Source: Capniomyces stellatus (lineage: Eukaryota; Kickxellomycota; Harpellomycetes; Harpellales; Legeriomycetaceae). From it: DNA of 64,000 nucleotides. Below are positions 25,822 to 36,755 of the stretch, piece by piece. The position numbers and the translations under genes are program-made. Within the stretch, counting starts at the first letter, position 1, and the number at the start of each line of letters is the position of its first letter. Where the stretch lies: contig LUVW01000018.1 in assembly GCA_001661515.1 (NCBI GenBank), positions 268,177 through 332,176 on the forward strand, written 5' to 3'. Under the pieces are notes generated by a model. That model was not told the DNA's origin, made no database searches, and saw nothing but the letters and a program-made list of their open reading frames with translations.

Positions 25822-26474
25822 ATGATGTCGACAGCAAGTACAGAAAGCTTTGTGGGACTTCGGCAGCAACCGCTGCCGCATGTACAACTACAGCCATCAG
25901 CTGATATGTCGTTTCCGGCATTAGAGACTATCAACAACTTTACAAAAGCACATAGGACAAGACACGATATTGAAATAACGACTGCACCGGATACAGTAGT
26001 TCTCGGAAGACGCCAGAAATATACACAAGAACAAGGACAAGGGTCCGGGAAACTAAGTGGGAATGGTGGGCCATTAAACTCTGGTTTATTGAACGAAAGA
26101 GTGATAGAAAAGAGCAGTTCTTGGTGCGAAACCGGGTCTGGAATACGGTTGCTAGACCTGATAAAAGAGAAGTGTCCATCGATAATTAGCGCTGATGGGA
26201 AAACAAATAAATTTATACCAAGCTCGTTGTTAGCATCGGGTGATTTGCAAACATTATACAGTTCGTACACTGCGCTGAAGCAAACAAAGGAAAATATATT
26301 AGAGTATGAGCGAGAACACATACCAACTGGCGATGGCGGTACAGTATCCATTGACTGGGCGCCTAAATTTGAAGAACTGCCGGTTGACGATCGACCAATA
26401 GCGATAGTTTTACATGGAATAACAGGAGGTAATATCTGGTGTAGATACGCATAAGTCTGTTTATGTGTGTATGT

Positions 26475-26519
<45 letters not shown>

Positions 26520-27506
26520 AAAATAAATGTGAGGGTGTGAGCTAATTGCAGTGTGCGAATTGGTTGTCGAGATAATAATAGGTAGTCACGAGTTATACAT
26601 TAGAACAGTTGGAAGGATGCTGATTGAAGAGCCAAATAACTTTAGGGTGGTTGTGATAAACAATCGAGGATGTAAGTTTAGGGGGTAGACATTAATTTTA
26701 GCTGGTATTATCTTGGCTCCTAATTTCGAGTAGTTTGGAGAGGAATAAAAAGAAGAAAAGTAGGAAGAATATTAAAGAGTAAACCGGATTGATTGGTGGG
26801 TATTTAAATAGGTGGAAAATCGGAGCTCACATCGCCACAACTGTATAGTGCGGGGTACACGGGAGATATACGATTGGTAGTCAGAATGATAAGAGAGCGG
26901 TTTCCGAAGAGTAAGCTGTGTGGAGTAGGATTTTCATTGGGATCAAACCTGCTGGTGAAGTATATGGGGGAGGAGGGAGAGGGATGTCCGTTGGTGTGTG
27001 GGTTTTCAGTGTCAAATCCGTTTGATGGGACAAAGACGGCGGAGCACTTGGAGCAGCCAACGCTGATAAACAAGTATCTGTACCAGCCGCACATGGTCAA
27101 AGGTTTGCTAAACCTGTTTAACCGCCACTACGAAAAGATAAAAATGGGCGGCATCGAATACGACCTGGAAAAACTAAAAGAGGCAAAGAAAGTACGGGAT
27201 TTTGATGAACTGGTAACCAGCAAGCAGTTTGGCTACGACTCGAGTTGGCACTATTACGAGGACGCGAGCTGCTTCAAGTACCTGAGCAAGGTCCGGGTGC
27301 CGCTGGTTTGTTTAAACGCGAAAAACGATCCTATCTGTCCGTACTCGTCGGTTCCGGTAGACGAGTTTACAAAAAACCCAAATCTAATCTTGTTGATTAC
27401 AAGACACGGTGGCCATATTGGGTTTTTTGAGGGAAACACGCCAAAATCGTGGCATAGAAAACCTATTTCAGAGTTTTTAAAGGCAATGGTAGATATTACT
27501 GCGTAG
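25822..27506 (+). CDS. Alpha/beta hydrolase, ABHD1/2/3 (EHT1/EEB1, YheT) family, 3 exons, 463 aa
   Basis: Serine esterase/acyltransferase family. Known members include yeast EHT1/EEB1, which make and hydrolyse medium-chain ethyl esters, and animal ABHD1-3, which act on lipids. Exons are 25822-26428, 26582-26671 and 26812-27506, 1392 nt in one frame. Visible elements: oxyanion region VLHGITGG split by intron 1, NNRGCGKSELTSP split by intron 2, nucleophile elbow GFSLGSN (Ser near residue 274), acid in NAKNDPICP (Asp near 405) and RHGGHIGF (His near 434). All three triad residues are present. The N-terminal ~190 residues are a poorly conserved extension with a Gln-rich start. No clear membrane helix is visible. 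Intron 1 contains a long GT repeat just after the donor. The natural substrate cannot be read from the sequence. Confidence 0.93.
26464..26519 (+). repeat. (GT)n microsatellite in intron 1 of the hydrolase
   Basis: GT dinucleotide run with a few TA interruptions, starting about 35 bases after the intron 1 donor. Because it is made of GT pairs, it multiplies potential cryptic donors inside a 153-nt intron. Confidence 0.9.
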
Positions 27507-27874
27507 CAAAGAAACAAAAAAAAAAAAAAAACGGAAATGCCGCTTGTGTATATATATGTTAACAGTCCCTCTTTCTGTTTTTTTTTTTTCATTGTTCAAA
27601 AAAGCTTAAAATGAAGAAAATCGCCATGATGTAGTTAGTAAATGATCTTAACAAAAACAACAAATAAATAAAAACTTGATGTATATGTAATATAAAAGAT
27701 GTTTCAATTGGTATTCTCATTCAAGTCAGTAATATATATAGTCATTTATCGCGAAATATAAATATATATTAAAAAGAGATAAAGCACAAATTGAAAATGC
27801 AAAAGAAAGAAAAGAAAAGGAAAATAAAGCTTATAAATTTCGGATTCGTTTATAAACTATTGCAGATATAACAT
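27507..27874. other. Convergent 3' intergenic spacer
   Basis: A 368-bp spacer between two convergent genes. Two overlapping AATAAA signals at 27663-27672 suit termination of the hydrolase transcript, leaving about 200 bases to the stop codon of the opposite gene. Overlapping 3' untranslated regions are likely. Confidence 0.6.
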
Positions 27875-30439
27875 TCATGGAGGGTTTTGAAGGCGGCGTG
27901 GGACCATAACCATGATATAGCCTTCGTTGTTATCTGGTTTTGAAGTTGGGCTTTTACCAAGAAACAGAGAAGTGGTAGAAGAGCCAGGATTGTTGATATT
28001 TATGGGATTTGGTTGAGCAATTGAGTCTTGGCTTTGGCTTTGGCTAGCTACTAATTCAGAGATAGATTGTGGTTTTAAAGAACGGACGGAAATGTTTTCG
28101 TTGGACTTGGGACTGATGCTGCTAGTGGTGGTAGTGGTGGTGGTAGTAGTGGTGGTTGGAGCCAAGTTGTTGGAAATAGATTCAGAGTCGTTTATTGGTT
28201 CCGAGGAGCTGAAGCTTTGGCTCCTACTATGGTAGTTGCTTTTGTTTGGAAACAAATCAGCGTGAGTATCAGAGCTGGCACGAGAGGAAGGAATGTTTAC
28301 ATTGCTTTTATTTGCTTTGAAGGATGATTTGGCTGGACTGTTTGGCTTAGATGAGCCAGTGCTAAGCGATAGACGGTTGAGCTTCCAACTAAACATGTTG
28401 CTGCTGGACGAAGCTTCGCTTGAAGATGCGACTTTGTACAGATCTCGAGAAAAGGACTTTTTAGGAGAGATGTGGCTAAGAAAACCTACAGGACGTCTAG
28501 ACAGCTCCTTAAGTTGGTTAAACATGTTGCTTGTGCTGTTCCCGTGCTGAGAAGTGGAGCTGGCAAGGATGTTTGAAAGAGGTTCGGATTTGGATCTACT
28601 GCCGTCGCAGTTACTGGTATAGTGGCAGTCGCTAAGATTGGGGCTATGGTTGGAGTTAGGACTACAACTACGGTTTGGATTTGTGTTTAAATTTGTGTTT
28701 GGAATGGGGGTAGAGGCAGAGGCAGAGGCAGAGGCAGAAGGAGAGGTAGAAGAGGAGGGGTCAAGTGGGCCATACAATGTATCGAGTTCGTGGTCAAAGT
28801 CTCTGCTGGCATTGCGCGAGTGATTTCTGGAGTTGTTTGAAGAATGGCGCGCAGAGTTCAGATTTGAGCGGAACCTTGGGCCACTGTTGGGTCTGTTGTT
28901 TTGTATCATCAATGAGCTGGGCAAGTTCCATGTCACGCCGACATGTGGGTTGGCAGCCAGGTTACCAAACTGAGCCATACTTTCCAAATCCTGGTTTGTG
29001 TTGATTGATGATCTGCGAGAATTAGCTGCGCTGTTGTTTCTGCTTGAAATGTAGCCTTCAGGAATGAAGCTTGGCTCCAGGTTTACCCTCTGTCTGCCTC
29101 TCCCCTCAGGGTTTGTACCCACATTGGAAAAAACAGTGTGCAAAAGCCCATCGACATTTGTTGTGGGCGAGTATGACACTGGATTCAGCGTGTTTTCACT
29201 GGCTTCTGATGTCAGCGTAATTATTGGAATTGGCCTTGCTCCCACATTTACACTCGCACTTGAATCCAAATCTGGGCTCATACCTGTGTTGTTGGCTGTT
29301 CTGGCTGATAGTTGTGCTGGTGGGGTGCCATCAGTCCAAATTCGCCCAAAAGTTGTGGCAGATGCTACGTCCCAGTATGCAGGCGGTAGGGACGGCCTAC
29401 TGCTGCTCTCGCTTTCGTTTCCATCCTCATCCTCGTTTTCAATCTCACTTTCGCTTTCGTCTCCGTCCTCACCCCCATCACTCCCACTGCCACTTGCAGA
29501 CTCGTCCTCATCTCCACTTCTGTTCTCTACTATATTTGCGTTTAAATCAAGACCCTCAGACCTCCGGCCTTCTGCGTTACTGGCTCCGTTTCCCGCTGGT
29601 TCCTCTATTTGCGTTGCTAGCTCGGAGTTTGAAGTCCGAGGTTCGTACAGCGGCAATATTGTGTTTACCGATCCCATTGAATTTGACCTGTTTACCGATT
29701 GCATATACGCCGGTGCTGAGTTTGAATGCGCCGCACTGCTGCTGCCGCTTCGATCCGTGCCCATAACTCCCTGCGTTGCCGCCTCCACCACTCTACTAAA
29801 GTTTACTTGCGCTCCTGGGCCGCCATAGTGTCTATTGTGTTGGTTTATTGCGTCTATGTATCTTTCTGAGAACCCTGCTCTAGCCTGGTTGATTTCTCTT
29901 CGAATGCCCTCACTGTTCCTCGTTTGACCATACTCGTACACCCTTCTATGTGCGTTATGCCCTATTGGGTTTCTATTGAATGATCGCTGCCTTGATTCGT
30001 GCACAAGGTTTGGAACCTCTGACGTCAGGTTGGCAAACCTTCCCTTGTACGTGTATATACCTTTCAGTATCTTCTCTATCTTTACTCCGCTTGAACACAA
30101 CAACACTGTTATTGGCCCTGGGTACTTTTTCCCTTTGCTCCCCTCCCCATTGGATACATTCACCATGTTTCTTCGCTCGTCCTTAACTCTTGCCGGTCTA
30201 AACACAAGCATATTATACGTTCTCGTCTCTGATGAATAAAACTCTACTATTATGTTTCCCGTCAAGTACTCTAGATCCTCTGGCCCTGAATTGAATCTAT
30301 TGCTAGCCTCTACTCCCAAACAATTCACCGCAATGTACTTGTGCGTAAACATCCAATCCCCCAAGTTATCCATATTTGCCCTCTTTTTCGACACTATTGC
30401 ATAGAATCGTGAAGCCCCTGCATATACATCTATAACCAT
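27875..30439 (-). CDS. Unrecognised Ser/Asn-rich protein with PPxY motif, 854 aa, single exon
   Basis: One uninterrupted frame from ATG at 30439 to TGA at 27875. I do not recognise the family. The first ~160 residues have ordinary globular composition, beginning MVIDVYAGASRFYAIVSKK, with a hydrophobic segment near PGPITVLLCSSGVKIEKILK. The rest is Ser/Asn/Pro-rich and probably disordered. An acidic Asp/Glu/Ser stretch near residues 305-345 leads directly into LPPAYWD near residue 351; PPAY matches the PPxY consensus bound by WW domains of NEDD4/Rsp5 ligases. A short Ser-Ala repeat and a nine-Thr run mark microsatellites in the gene. No signal peptide or transmembrane helix is evident. Inference only: it could be an adaptor for Rsp5-type ubiquitination. 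Confidence 0.75.
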   Translation of the reverse strand: MVIDVYAGASRFYAIVSKKRANMDNLGDWMFTHKYIAVNCLGVEASNRFNSGPEDLEYLTGNIIVEFYSSETRTYNMLVFRPARVKDERRNMVNVSNGEGSKGKKYPGPITVLLCSSGVKIEKILKGIYTYKGRFANLTSEVPNLVHESRQRSFNRNPIGHNAHRRVYEYGQTRNSEGIRREINQARAGFSERYIDAINQHNRHYGGPGAQVNFSRVVEAATQGVMGTDRSGSSSAAHSNSAPAYMQSVNRSNSMGSVNTILPLYEPRTSNSELATQIEEPAGNGASNAEGRRSEGLDLNANIVENRSGDEDESASGSGSDGGEDGDESESEIENEDEDGNESESSSRPSLPPAYWDVASATTFGRIWTDGTPPAQLSARTANNTGMSPDLDSSASVNVGARPIPIITLTSEASENTLNPVSYSPTTNVDGLLHTVFSNVGTNPEGRGRQRVNLEPSFIPEGYISSRNNSAANSRRSSINTNQDLESMAQFGNLAANPHVGVTWNLPSSLMIQNNRPNSGPRFRSNLNSARHSSNNSRNHSRNASRDFDHELDTLYGPLDPSSSTSPSASASASASTPIPNTNLNTNPNRSCSPNSNHSPNLSDCHYTSNCDGSRSKSEPLSNILASSTSQHGNSTSNMFNQLKELSRRPVGFLSHISPKKSFSRDLYKVASSSEASSSSNMFSWKLNRLSLSTGSSKPNSPAKSSFKANKSNVNIPSSRASSDTHADLFPNKSNYHSRSQSFSSSEPINDSESISNNLAPTTTTTTTTTTTSSISPKSNENISVRSLKPQSISELVASQSQSQDSIAQPNPININNPGSSTTSLFLGKSPTSKPDNNEGYIMVMVPRRLQNPP

Positions 30440-33400
30440 TTTATTTTATTTTTGGTTTTAGTTTATACCTTTTTACTTTAATTTTTTACTTTTTCATATT
30501 TAATTTATTTTCTTATTTTTATTCTTCCTTTTCTTCTTCTTCTTCTTCCTCCACTGCGTTTACTGCATTTTATAATTATTCATACTCATACACACACCTA
30601 TTTTGTTGGGGTACTGGCTCTTTACTATTTTCGGTATCCAACTTCCATACACTTGTCTATCTATATATTCAAATATATCAAACGTATTGTTTTAGTATAT
30701 TCTATTCTCCCCCCCCTCCCTACTATTTTACTTGGAATTTTGCTTTTTGAGCAGACTAAATAGTCTTTATGCCACTCCACATTCGTTTTTTTCCTTTTTA
30801 GCTTTGCCTTTTTTTCCTTCATTTTCTTCAACTCGTAAATAACATTGTCCCAATCACAGTTTCCAAGTATCTGCTACACTTACCGTTATAATAGTTGTCT
30901 AAAAACGTACATTTCACATTAAAATTTAAAATCCATGTTAGTCAAGTATGAAAAATTAAACCACGCAAGTGTCCTCCAACCCTACTTATTTTAACCTTAT
31001 GGCTTATCACGTTATCACAAGAAAGCCACACCCTCACTGATCCTTTTCCAACAAGGTGTTTTGGCCTTTCTATTTTATTTTTATTCTTATTCTTCATTTT
31101 GCCTTATTGCATTCTTCAATGCGAGTATATATATTTACAAATATTGCCACTGCGGACTTACCTGGAAGATATCCTCTCACCACTGGTGAGTATGCTGGCA
31201 TTGTTTGATTATGTCTATATGTGATGCTGTTCCTCTATTCTGCTGTTAGTCTAGTTTTGGTCAGTGAAAAAATTGGAAAGCGCGGTATCAATTCTCAAAC
31301 TTGTTCGCTAAAGCTAAAGTCCGAATATTGATTCTTTTTCTTGATTTGGCGGAATGCTTTGTTTTGTACTTTTTTGATTCCTATGTTATCGTTGCTGTTA
31401 CTGCTATTATTATCACTATCACTACTATTATTGTTGTTCTTGTTATTGATTGTCTTTCGTCTTGTATTTAACAGAACGGTATCAAGGACTTTAATTGCAA
31501 CCTACATAACTTTTTCTTTTTTTTTTTGTTCTTGCTTTTCAGTGGCCTTTTATATTGTTTTTTTAACCCATTATCAACATTTTGTAAAGCTGAAATTTTA
31601 ATATGCTCATTGGCAAAAAATAAATCACCGGCTTTAATTTTTTTTGACTTTTTTTATCTCTATTTTTTTTCTTGTAATTTCAGCTATTTCCCTTGCGAAT
31701 TGCTTCAAAGCTATCACACTACATACAAAGGAATCCCTCCCTTTTTAATTTACTTATTTTCTACAAATCTGGAATTATCTTGATTTTACAATAACTCTCA
31801 GCAGATTGATTGACTACGTAAATATTCCTATTTAAGCCTATAAAATTTAAGCGTGAACAAAAAAAAAACTTCTCTAATTCCGAATCCCAAGAATTAACTG
31901 CCAGTTCTTACAGATTATCCTATCTGTTTTAGTGTTATTTGGCGCATTTGAGGATTTTAATTCTTTGAGGTTTATTCACCTTACTTACGAGGAGTCAAAT
32001 GTTGAAAGCGGCAATATCCTCTTAATGGCTTTTTTTTGTTATTGATAGTGACTCTTATTTATTTTTTTTACTCGCTCTGTTAATTAACTAATATTTTCTG
32101 ACAATGGCTTTTTTATTAATATTGCAGTTTTAAATTCCATTTTTCGTCAAATTGACGTTTTTAATACATTTGCGTTTTTAATTTGACGTTTCTTTTTTAT
32201 CCAGCTTTAACTGCGGCAAAGCTGCTCTGTTTATTCTTTATCTTTTCTCATTTTAAATCAGTATGATTTCTTGGCTCTACCCTATTCCACTCTACTTTTA
32301 AACGCTTTGTTGTCAATGTTACCTTCAATCAACGCGTTCTCATTGGCTTGAAGTGGGTTTTGAAGATCGACATCGTAAACTAAACCTGTAAGAACAACTA
32401 GGCCAAGCTTGGAAACTGACATAATTCATCTATAGAAGCCATCTCGACTGTTGACCTTATTTTTTTTCTCTTTCCATCGGCATATAGCCACAAAATACAG
32501 AAGGGGCCAAAGTAATTGATTATTACCTAAAATCAAAACAATTAATAATAAAAACTTGTAGAATTATCTTAACGCTGCACATCCCACCTCCTTGTCAAAC
32601 GATTTTGTGTACTTTTTCGAGTAAATTTGCTTTAATTGGAACAGAAGACAAGCTATACGAGATGGATTTATTGCCCAGATAACCTGCCTCTTTTATCACC
32701 TTACTAATCACATGCTTATTTATTACCTACTTTCTATATATTTATTTACTGTTTTTATACATTTGCTTTTTGATTTTATACATTTATTCATTTAGGTTTA
32801 GAATACCTGTCGTCTTAATGTCTTCACAAACTCGCCAATTTTGAGCCAAAATGCGTAGGATTAGTCAAGTTGGTTTGTATTTTAGTCTTGAGCAATTCAG
32901 TTTAACAATTAGAGCTAATTCTAATTAAAATTTTCGCCTATTAAATATTGGTGGGAATGTAACAATAAAAGAAGAAAAAAATAAAAAAAATAAAAAAATA
33001 ATAACCTACAAAAGAAACAGCGTGAAACAAAGAAAAAAAGGAGGAAAAAAAAGAATATGGTAGCATGTGTATGCAGTACTGGTTTTGTTAAAACAAGCAA
33101 AATGGCTGGAAACAGAAGACTATTACTAACTGACTAGTAGCACCAAAATACATGATTTTATGGCATCACGTTGTAACAGTAGTACATCCGTCAATTTATG
33201 TTCTGAAACTAGAATAAAGAGCAATCCCTTTGTAAAATACCTTGTTTATACTCGTAAAGCTTTAAGGTTACCTAATGCTGCCTTTACTTTGTCGGTATAA
33301 TATGCAAGTTCTGTAGTGGTCTACTGTTTGCGCCAAATTGCTTGTCGTCTGTGTAAATGCTATTGACACCAATGCGAATTGTACTTTCTCACTATTGACC

Positions 33401-34290
33401 ATATGCTAGTATCACTTTAGTCTACTAGTCTACACTATTTTAACTGGTCACGCAGACAGCGGGGGGAGAAATATGTAAAATACACCCACTTTACGCTGTC
33501 CTACATCCTATGACTTACTATTACAACCAATCTCCCCTGAGTGATTTATGAAATCTTGGCCAAGCTGACAAACATAGTTTCACCTCAACTATGTTCCTCA
33601 TTATGAAAATAAATAAATAACAGACATCTTTAACTGAAACAGAATGGGAAAAGAAAAAGTAGATGGCTTGATTTAATCTAAAAACAGTAATAGTATGTCA
33701 ACATGTTGCAATAATGCTGTTAGCCTTTTACTTTTTAGGGTGTAAGTCTTTAAATAGACCCATAAATTAGCAATGATAAGCTGATACTACTAAAGTTATT
33801 ACTAACCCCAGAAATAACATCAACAGCATACATGTAGATTCAGCCCAATTATAGCCCAAACCAATGATGCTTTAAATTCCCTATTTGTAAGTGTAGATCA
33901 AGGACCTGTGATGATAAGCCAACAATTTTTAATTGTGACCAGAGTTGCGAGTTTTTTTAATTTCTTTTTATTATTTTGTTTTTTTTTTTTTTGTGATACA
34001 ACGAGTTCAGAGAATAACTATATCAAGCCATTTTTTTTGCACATGTTTTTTTTTTAATCCTGGTAATACACCTTATTGTGATAACATCGGTGTATTTTTT
34101 TTTGAATCAAAGCCATTGTCACGTCATTTGTGCATCAGATAAATGCGATTATTCTAAATAGTAAGCTGACCTAATGTGACATTGAGAAGCTTGACAGTCA
34201 GCTTTTAATTTGCTAAGCAATACAAGAGTTTCGTTTACTGGAAAAACCTCACACTACCCAAATACCCTTAAAAACAAAAAAAAGAGGAGA

Positions 34291-34417
34291 TTGCATCTTA
34301 ACAAAGGCTGATATTGATGACTGTTGCTATATTTAAGTATTCTCCATATATGTTGATGATGTGTTGGGAAATGATACTGATATTCACCATGACTTTGCCA
34401 CGATTTTTGTGCGAGTT
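34291..34417 (+). mobile_element. Possible decayed Ty1/copia-like reverse transcriptase fragment
   Basis: In one frame the text reads ILTKADIDDCCYI, a stop, then VFSIYVDDVLGNDTDIHHDF and a second stop further on. YVDD is the catalytic motif of copia-type reverse transcriptases, usually preceded by a D.C.Y/F pattern some 10-20 residues earlier, as here. No other RT motif, LTR, integrase or RNase H was found nearby. The match is short and could be chance. Confidence 0.2.
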
Positions 34418-35032
34418 TGAGTATCAAATAAGCTTTCTTTTTAGTAATTTTTTTTGGTGTTTTGAAGTTTGATATGTTCATGTCTTGACCAACCTAGCCA
34501 ACATTGTTGCAAACTATGCCCAAAGAGTATTTCCTGGTTTGTACTTGTTCTTACTTTTATATATAGGTTAAACATCACTTGTTTAAAAACAGACACAATA
34601 GCAATATCTTGGAATGATGGGTTTAATATGTGTTGGAGTATGCATTTGGCAAGTGATCAATTTTTAATTTTATTTATTATTCACGCACAATTCCATCAAT
34701 ATTTTGTTAACAAAGCGAAGTCCATTATGCAATCCAAAACTGTTATAGTTGCTGTTTGATAAAACAAAAATATACCATGTTAGTAACCAGTATCCGATTC
34801 AGCAACTTAAATGCAGAACGGATAATCGATTTTTGAAATGATTGTCGCATTGAGGAGCGCATATAAGATATTCTAAGATCGGGCGATTTCAAAATAGAGC
34901 AAGATGGAATAAGCAATGGGTTGATGTGGCAAAGAAAAAAAAGTCCAGGTATACCAATAATGTCAAATATGACATCTAAACCGATCAATGTTTAAAACGC
35001 TGAATTGCGACTTGGTTGCAGAGAAAATAAGA

Positions 35033-35101
35033 TCCAAAAAAAACAAAAACAAAACCAAAAACAAAACCAAAACCAAACAAAACCAAACAAAACCAAACAA
35101 A
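35033..35101 (+). repeat. A/C-rich simple repeat
   Basis: Imperfect AAAAC/AAACC repeats, noncoding, upstream of the RSC7-like gene. Confidence 0.8.
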
Positions 35102-36755
35102 TATAGACCTGGTTGGTTTATAATGAATAGACCCGTACTTTCGACTAAAATGAGGCGGGAATATGCCTGTGGCAGTAAAGATGTAGTTGGTTTACCAACA
35201 AAAAGAAAAGACGTGAGGGTATCCGAGGAGCTGTGTCAAGCTACAAAGTATATTAATCACTGTTAGAGCAAATAGACTTGAATAATTTATGCTCATATCG
35301 ATAATAAGAAAAACTAATCGGCTTTGTTGGTTGATTTAGAGCTAGCTGATTTGTTGTATAAATATCAAGCGAGAACACGTAAAATTTCAAAATTTCAAAA
35401 TTGAAACGAAAAAACACGAAAATCAATTAAAAATAATTTATAAAAGCAAAGGAGGTAATAGGAGGCAGGAAATGCTTGTCTTGAGCAAATTAATTTAAAT
35501 ATTATCACTTTTGTTTTTGAGGTCTCATTGAGATGACTATGAATGTGCTAATATCGAAATGCTTTTAACAATGAGTATTGTTATTGGGTGGTGGGGGGAT
35601 TTGCAAGAATGAGAGAAGGTAATAGGCTTATTTGGAGTGTGTATGCGAAAACAATCAAGGTAGGTTAAGATAATTAAAACAAGTTGAAAAGAAATTGGAT
35701 AGTAAGCATAACTTGGTCTAAAGTGAAGAAAAGGGAATTACGAAGAAAAATAGTTGCAAGATGTGAAAGAGCAAGCTTAAGCAAATAAAGAAAAAAGAGT
35801 AAAGGAATGGGAGTTCGGAAAGAAAGAAAGAAATAAATAAAAGTATTAACAAACGTACTTGGTACTACATTAGCGGCTATTGCGGGACAAAGTTGTAGTT
35901 GTTATAAAGAAAAGACTCGGTGTGTATATACTAGAGAGTTTTTATTATTTTTATCAGAGGCGTTGTCGCTGAAATAAATTGAAAAGTGGTGATGAAAATA
36001 GAAATAGACGAGGAACGTAATTTTATGTAAAGTTGTAATGAAAATAAAAAAATAAACAAACTGAAAAGAAAAAGGGATACCAAAAAGTCAAATCCCAATA
36101 CAAAGGCAGTCTATTAAAAAAAAAAGGTTGTGTTCAAAAATAGAATAAAAGTAAATTGGATTTTATTTTGGAATTTAAAGCAAAAAGTCCTTTTATCGAA
36201 AGTTTGGCGTAGTAGAGACGATAGCACATACACCAGCAAGCAAGATAAGAATCACGACAGCCCGTCTTATAATTCACAGCTTGTATGTTTATAAAGCCAC
36301 ATTTTTAGCGATTTTGGTTTGGACATTAACAAAGTGATTTGTCAGTTTAATTTTTTTTTCCTTAGCGATATCAGTAGAGTGGATAAGTAAAGATATATGT
36401 ATCGGAAAAAAAAAACATCATAGTTGAGTGAATAAGATTATACGACGGAAAGAGACAAGCAAGTACGTTTTGACCGCCAGATTGGAAGCAGTGTAAATAC
36501 GAGTGATTAACAAAAACAAATAAACAAACAAACAAATCAGCAAATCCAAATTAAGTGAAATAAAAAAAAAGTAAAAGTGGATTTTACACTTTAAGAAAAT
36601 AAAGAAAGCAGGTTTCGGCATATATAAAAATAAATATATATAAATAAATCCAAAGCATCCAGCATCGAAGATAAACGATAATACAGAGATAGAGCAATGA
36701 ATTAGTGTTGTGAAAAGAAAGAAAACGTATAAAGAAAGCCAAAAGTGTAAATGAT

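Larger units (their letters stand above)
30440..36755. other. 6.3-kb divergent intergenic region
   Basis: The largest gap in the window, between two divergent genes. It is T-rich at the left end (A-rich leader of the minus-strand gene) and A/purine-rich for about 1 kb before the RSC7-like start. It holds an A/C simple repeat (35033-35101) and a short stretch near 34291-34417 that reads like a decayed reverse transcriptase. All open frames are short and unconvincing. Both promoters must lie here. Confidence 0.6.

Noticed and set aside
33721..33745. GCCTTTTACTTTTTAG, reminiscent of the U5 snRNA loop
   Set aside because: Only nine bases match, with no flanking stem or Sm site.
34469..34988. Two short overlapping ORFs on opposite strands
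   Set aside because: No motif, low coding character; at best decayed sequence near the possible RT relic.
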